From positions 1 through 8,027 of the forward strand of contig DMHA01000360.1 of the NCBI GenBank assembly GCA_003449615.1: 8,027 bases of DNA. The letters are read 5' to 3'. The translations under genes and the position numbers were made by a program. This document shows, piece by piece, positions 5,209 through 8,027 of this stretch; position 1 is the first letter of the stretch, and each line of letters opens with the position of its first letter. The stretch comes from Flavobacterium sp. GTDB lineage: Bacteria > Bacteroidota > Bacteroidia > Flavobacteriales > Flavobacteriaceae. Below the pieces are notes generated by a model, which did no database searches, had not been told where the DNA came from, and worked only from the letters and a program-made list of their open reading frames with translations.

Positions 5209-5370
5209 TTTGATATTGGAACTAAAGAAATCTAAATTCGCTTCAAGTCATTCGTTTTTTTTACGGCTATCAATTTCAATATCCATCCATCTTTTATTGA
5301 ATTCTATTGAAAAATCTAATTCTTTATTAGAAATTGGGGACTATTATTAAATTCGTTGGAAAAGTACAAA
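5209..5370. other. Divergent intergenic stretch with a possible decayed minus-strand reading
   Basis: The gap between the divergent antitoxin and hpt promoters holds no intact gene. On the minus strand one frame is open from 5340 to 5248, where it ends in TGA. It reads like protein (for example ELDFSIEFNKRWMDIEIDS) but has no start codon and is closed by TAG at 5343-5341. The same frame continues past the TGA (LEANLDFFSSN) before another stop. It could be the remnant of a small lost gene such as a former third module. It could equally be chance in AT-rich DNA, and I do not call it a pseudogene. Confidence 0.25.
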
Positions 5371-5373
5371 TCA

Positions 5374-5387
5374 ATTGTCCATTGTCA
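5374..5387 (+). repeat. Two-unit ATTGTCN heptamer in front of hpt
   Basis: AATTGTCC is followed directly by ATTGTCA, a two-unit array with 7-nt spacing and the same period as the longer arrays nearby. The two TTG triplets fall 23 and 16 nt upstream of the hpt -7 box, bracketing where the -33 TTG of a Bacteroidota promoter is expected. The array may therefore be supplying the -33 contact. Confidence 0.35.
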
Positions 5388-5400
5388 AATTTGAAATCCC

Positions 5401-5408
5401 TATCTTTG
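5401..5408 (+). promoter_or_regulatory. Candidate -7 element for hpt
   Basis: TATCTTTG is an exact TAnnTTTG match 25 nt before the GTG start of hpt. The leader between them is A-rich, ending AAAAAGAAAAAAA, as is usual for Bacteroidota genes without a Shine-Dalgarno. A -33 TTG could come from the ATTGTC units just upstream. Confidence 0.6.
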
Positions 5409-5433
5409 CAAATTATTTTTAAAAAGAAAAAAA

Positions 5434-5964
5434 GTGATACAACTCCACGATAAACAATTTGTTCCGTTTATTTCTGCTCAAGAAATAGACTTTGCTATTG
5501 CCAAAATAGCAGCACTAGTTGAGGATGATTTTGCCGAAGAAACCCCTATTTTTATCGGTGTTTTGAATGGTGCTTTTATGGTTGTTTCTGATTTTATGAA
5601 ACATTATAAATCACCTTGCGAAGTTAGTTTCATTAAAATGTCTTCCTATCAAGGAATGACCTCTACAAACGAAGTAAAGCAATTGATAGGAATAGATAGA
5701 GATTTGACAGGGCGAACGGTTATTGTTATCGAAGATATTGTGGATACTGGAAATACCTTAGTGGCCTTGAAAGAATTATTCAAGCAACAAAATGTAAAAC
5801 ATTTTAAGATTGCTACGCTTTTTTTCAAACCTGAAGCATTAGTAAACGACATCAAAATAGACTATGTAGGAATCAGAATTCCCAATAAATTTATTGTTGG
5901 ATTCGGATTAGATTATGATGGTTTGGGTAGAAATTTGCCTGAAGTATATCAACTAAAAGAATAA
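5434..5964 (+). CDS. hpt: Hypoxanthine (guanine) phosphoribosyltransferase
   Basis: Hpt salvages hypoxanthine and guanine with PRPP to make IMP and GMP in the cytoplasm. The 176-residue protein has the normal bacterial length. It carries the PRPP-binding loop VIEDIVDTGNT (98-108) with E100, D101 and D104, the flexible loop KMSSYQGMTST (68-78), the purine-contacting lysine in LFFKPE (129-134), and the C-terminal FIVGFGLDYDGLGRNLPEV (153-171). The start is a GTG. The next in-frame methionine is at residue 49, inside the conserved core, so GTG is needed to keep the protein whole, and MIQLHDKQFVPFI is a normal family N-terminus. The gene diverges from the minus-strand run and is followed by adk after 88 nt filled by a heptamer hairpin. 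Confidence 0.96.
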   Translation: MIQLHDKQFVPFISAQEIDFAIAKIAALVEDDFAEETPIFIGVLNGAFMVVSDFMKHYKSPCEVSFIKMSSYQGMTSTNEVKQLIGIDRDLTGRTVIVIEDIVDTGNTLVALKELFKQQNVKHFKIATLFFKPEALVNDIKIDYVGIRIPNKFIVGFGLDYDGLGRNLPEVYQLKE

Positions 5965-5968
5965 AAAA

Positions 5969-6044
5969 GTTATGCGTTAAAAGTTATGCGTTAAGAGTAA
6001 GCGTGTAACACATAACGCCTAACATATAACATTTAACACATAAC
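5969..6044. repeat. Inverted heptamer arrays (GTTANNN facing TAACNNN) between hpt and adk
   Basis: The left arm has five units at exact 7-nt spacing (5969-6003: GTTATGC, GTTAAAA, GTTATGC, GTTAAGA, GTAAGCG). The right arm has five units plus a half (6006-6044: TAACACA, TAACGCC, TAACATA, TAACATT, TAACACA, TAAC). The arms are inverse complements, so the transcript can fold into a long imperfect hairpin pairing about 26 of 35 positions with almost no loop. Within each unit the four-base core is conserved (the fifth left unit reads GTAA) and the other three positions drift. The array nearly fills the intergenic space and stops 8 nt before the adk ATG. Confidence 0.75.
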
Positions 6045-6052
6045 TTTACATA

Positions 6053-6625
6053 ATGATTAACATAGTTTTATTCGGGAAGCCAGGCGCTGGAAAAGGCACT
6101 CAAGCAGAGTTTTTGAAAGAAAAATACAATTTGGTACATCTTTCAACTGGGGATATTTTTAGATATAATATCAAAAATGAAACAAAATTGGGCAAATTAG
6201 CCAAAACTTATATGGATAAAGGTGATTTAGTGCCTGATGAAGTAACCATAAATATGCTTGAAGATGAAGTTGACAATACCCTTGGTGCAAAAGGTTTTCT
6301 GTATGATGGATTTCCAAGAACTTTAGCACAAGCGATTGAATTAGACAAATTTTTGGCAACTAAAAAATGGAAAGTAGCTGCCACAATTGCACTCGAAGCC
6401 GATGATGAAATTCTAATTCATCGTGTGCTTGAAAGAGGAAAAACCTCTGGAAGATCAGACGATCAAGACGAAGAAAAAATCAGACACCGATACCAAGAAT
6501 ACAACGAAAAAACAGCCCCTTTGACGGCTTATTATAAGGAGCAAAGTAAATATTACCCAGTAAATGGAATTGGCTCAATTGCCGAAATCACTGAACGTTT
6601 AAGTAATATTATTGATAATTTATAA
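6053..6625 (+). CDS. adk: Adenylate kinase, short-LID form
   Basis: Adk interconverts ATP plus AMP and two ADP and sets the adenylate balance. The 190-residue protein is the short form, lacking the zinc-type LID insert of about 27 residues. It has the P-loop GKPGAGKGT (8-16), the AMP-site STGD (31-34) with R37, DGFPRT (85-90), the short LID region RGKTSGRSDD (128-137), and the arginine helix EEKIRHRYQEYNEKTAPLTAYY (140-161). All catalytic arginines appear present. ATG at 6053 is firm because the P-loop follows within seven residues. It lies downstream of hpt on the same strand. There is no TAnnTTTG between them, so co-transcription through the heptamer hairpin is likely. Confidence 0.97.
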   Translation: MINIVLFGKPGAGKGTQAEFLKEKYNLVHLSTGDIFRYNIKNETKLGKLAKTYMDKGDLVPDEVTINMLEDEVDNTLGAKGFLYDGFPRTLAQAIELDKFLATKKWKVAATIALEADDEILIHRVLERGKTSGRSDDQDEEKIRHRYQEYNEKTAPLTAYYKEQSKYYPVNGIGSIAEITERLSNIIDNL

Positions 6626-6627
6626 AT

Positions 6628-6698
6628 AGTTTATGGTTTATAGTTTATAGTTTGTAGTCTTCAATTTCAACTACAAACTATAAACCATAAACAACAAA
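6628..6698. repeat. Inverted heptamer arrays (AGTTTAT facing ATAAACT) between adk and the CNNM/CBS gene
   Basis: The left arm begins three bases after the adk stop: AGTTTAT, GGTTTAT, AGTTTAT, AGTTTGT (6628-6655), then AGTC. The right arm reads CTACAAA, CTATAAA, CCATAAA, CAACAAA (6671-6698). Positions 6636-6658 pair with 6670-6692 at 22 of 23 positions around an 11-nt loop. The layout is the same as at the hpt-adk junction, with a different unit. The stem ends 13 nt before the next ATG, and no T-run follows it, so it is not a typical intrinsic terminator. Confidence 0.75.
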
Positions 6699-6705
6699 CA
6701 AACAA

Positions 6706-7980
6706 ATGGAAATTTTAATAATTCTTTTTTTAATAATCCTTAACGGGGTTTTCTCAATGTCTGAAATTGCATTGATTTCGGCACGGAAAAACCGTTTGGA
6801 AACAGCCGCTAAAAAGGGAAGTAAAAATGCTCAAATCGCTTTAGATTTAGCCAATTCACCCAATAAATTCTTATCGACTGTTCAGATAGGAATTACACTC
6901 ATCGGAATCCTTACGGGTATTTATTCTGGAGATAAAATTACGCACGATGTTCAGGAATTTGTAGCAGGCTTCGATGCTCTAAAACCATTTGCAACCTCAA
7001 TCGGAGTAGGAATAGTCGTAGTTGTTCTAACTTTCTTTTCTTTGGTATTAGGAGAATTATTACCTAAAAGAATTGGTCTAAATCACCCTGAATCTATTGC
7101 CAAAACTGTAGCTTTTCCAATGAAAATAATCTCGATTGTTACGGCTCCATTTATTTGGTTATTAACTCATTCTACAGAATTTTTATTAAAAATTTTACAG
7201 ATAAAACCCACTGCCGACGGCAAAGTAACCGAAGAAGAGATTAAAGCAATTATCAAAGAAGGCACCGAAGGAGGTGAAGTGCAAGAGATAGAACAAGATA
7301 TTGTTGAACGTGTTTTTCATATTGGCGACCGAAAAATAAACTCTTTGATGACACACCGAAAATCGGTTGTAATGTTGCCTTTACATTCCAATAAAGAGCA
7401 AGTTAAAGAATTTATGCTCAAAGAATTACATTCAATCTATCCCGTTTATGGAGAAAATTACGATGATATTTTGGGCATAGTCAATTTGAAAAATATTTTT
7501 TCTCATTTTGATATTGAAGATTTCAATTTGTCGGCAATTATGACCGAAGCCCCTTTTATGATGGAACAAACCACAGCCTATAAAGCTTTGGAGCAGTTCA
7601 AAGAATCTGGTATTCATTATGCTTTGGTTTCGGATGAATATGGGGTTTTTCAAGGAATAATTACTTTGAATGACATATTGGAAGCATTAGTAGGAGACGC
7701 ATCCGATTTTAATAAAGATGAGTTTCAATTGATTGAACGAGAAGACGGAAGTTGGTTGGTTGACGGACATTATTCCTTGCACGATTTCTTGACCTATTTT
7801 GAATTAGACGAACTAACAAACGATTATGAAGTAACCACAGTGAGTGGATTGATAATGACCGAACTTTCTCGCATTCCAAAAGAAGGAGAGAAATTGATTT
7901 GGCAAAAATTTGAGTTGGAAGTCATTGATATGGATGGCGTGAAGATTGATAAAGTGATGGTGAAAGCAATTAAGGGTTAA
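6706..7980 (+). CDS. CNNM/CBS/CorC-type membrane protein (hemolysin family, HlyC/TlyC-like)
   Basis: A 424-residue inner-membrane protein with the full domain order of the family. The DUF21/CNNM transmembrane domain has helices near 1-25, 56-75, 95-118 and 133-160, with the typical GVFSMSEIALISARKNRLE (14-32) and LGELLPKRIGL (115-125). An acidic linker VTEEEIKAIIKEGTEGG (174-190) follows. Two CBS domains (about 213-270 and 277-332, the second with DEYGVFQGIITLNDILEALVGD at 310-331) come next. It ends in a CorC/HlyC C-terminal domain (about 340-422, GSWLVDGHYSLHDFL). Family members are proposed to export Mg2+ or Co2+, and CBS domains usually bind adenine nucleotides. The 'hemolysin' name is historical. 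The N-terminus lacks the longer form I would expect of GldE, so I do not call it that. It follows adk by 80 nt holding the heptamer hairpin. Confidence 0.92.
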   Translation: MEILIILFLIILNGVFSMSEIALISARKNRLETAAKKGSKNAQIALDLANSPNKFLSTVQIGITLIGILTGIYSGDKITHDVQEFVAGFDALKPFATSIGVGIVVVVLTFFSLVLGELLPKRIGLNHPESIAKTVAFPMKIISIVTAPFIWLLTHSTEFLLKILQIKPTADGKVTEEEIKAIIKEGTEGGEVQEIEQDIVERVFHIGDRKINSLMTHRKSVVMLPLHSNKEQVKEFMLKELHSIYPVYGENYDDILGIVNLKNIFSHFDIEDFNLSAIMTEAPFMMEQTTAYKALEQFKESGIHYALVSDEYGVFQGIITLNDILEALVGDASDFNKDEFQLIEREDGSWLVDGHYSLHDFLTYFELDELTNDYEVTTVSGLIMTELSRIPKEGEKLIWQKFELEVIDMDGVKIDKVMVKAIKG

Positions 7981-8027
7981 AAATTGGTTTAAAATAGTTT
8001 AAAAGTCTAATGTTGTTTAAAGTAGTA
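7981..8027 (+). other. Start of the gap after the CNNM/CBS gene, with GTTTAAA repeats
   Basis: The sequence GTTTAAA occurs three times in these 47 bases (7987, 7997 and 8015) with 10- and 18-nt spacing. It may be the left arm of another repeat-filled junction, but the spacing is not 7 and the window ends before any right arm, so the assignment is open. Confidence 0.25.

Noticed and set aside
6171..6359. Minus-strand frame opposite adk, and similar ones opposite hpt and the CNNM/CBS gene
   Set aside because: All are antisense shadows of confidently identified genes, with no independent signals.
5969..6698. CRISPR-like repeats
   Set aside because: Units are 7 nt and contiguous with no unique spacers, the arms are inverted, and no cas genes are nearby.
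6706..7980. Gliding-motility protein GldE
   Set aside because: The domain order fits both, but the short N-terminus and the general hemolysin/CorC pattern do not single out GldE, and no other gld genes are in view.

Overview
The window looks like a chromosomal segment of a low-GC member of the Bacteroidota, most likely Flavobacterium or a close relative. Four starts are preceded by the Bacteroidota -7 element TAnnTTTG. Leaders are A-rich and lack a clear Shine-Dalgarno. A structured intergenic element resembling one I remember from flavobacterial genomes (possibly Flavo-1 RNA) lies at about 101-190. The genus is an inference, because no rRNA is present.

Layout. Positions 1-5146 are read from the minus strand and 5434-7980 from the plus strand, diverging from the gap at 5147-5433. 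In order of transcription, the minus run holds a small helical antitoxin plus a RelE/ParE-type toxin (5146-4615), a DUF6364-type antitoxin plus a PIN-domain toxin (4524-3843), purK (3801-2650), an AAA ATPase plus HNH-like pair resembling Septu PtuA/PtuB (2577-706), purE (699-214), the structured element, and the first 30 codons of an M3-family peptidase running off the left edge. The plus run holds hpt, adk and a CNNM/CBS/CorC-type membrane protein.

How the genes fit together. PurK and PurE catalyse consecutive steps of de novo purine synthesis (AIR to N5-CAIR to CAIR). Hpt salvages hypoxanthine and guanine, and Adk balances AMP, ADP and ATP, so the core of the locus is purine supply. Three accessory modules are embedded in it: two type II toxin-antitoxin pairs upstream of purK, and the Septu-like pair between purK and purE. 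The Septu-like pair leaves only 6 nt before purE, so purE probably shares a transcript with an anti-phage module. The pair has its own candidate promoter and a 15-nt palindrome upstream.

Most unusual structure. Degenerate arrays with a 7-nt period occur at several gene junctions, each with its own unit. They lie in hpt-adk (GTTANNN facing TAACNNN), in adk-membrane protein (AGTTTAT facing its complement), across the purK stop (CAGTNNN on the coding strand), as a two-unit array in front of hpt, and inside the purK reading frame (NNAGATT), where they encode a 7-residue protein repeat. At the two plus-strand junctions the arrays face each other and can fold into long hairpins. Period and architecture are shared while sequence is not, which suggests a generating process rather than a copied element.
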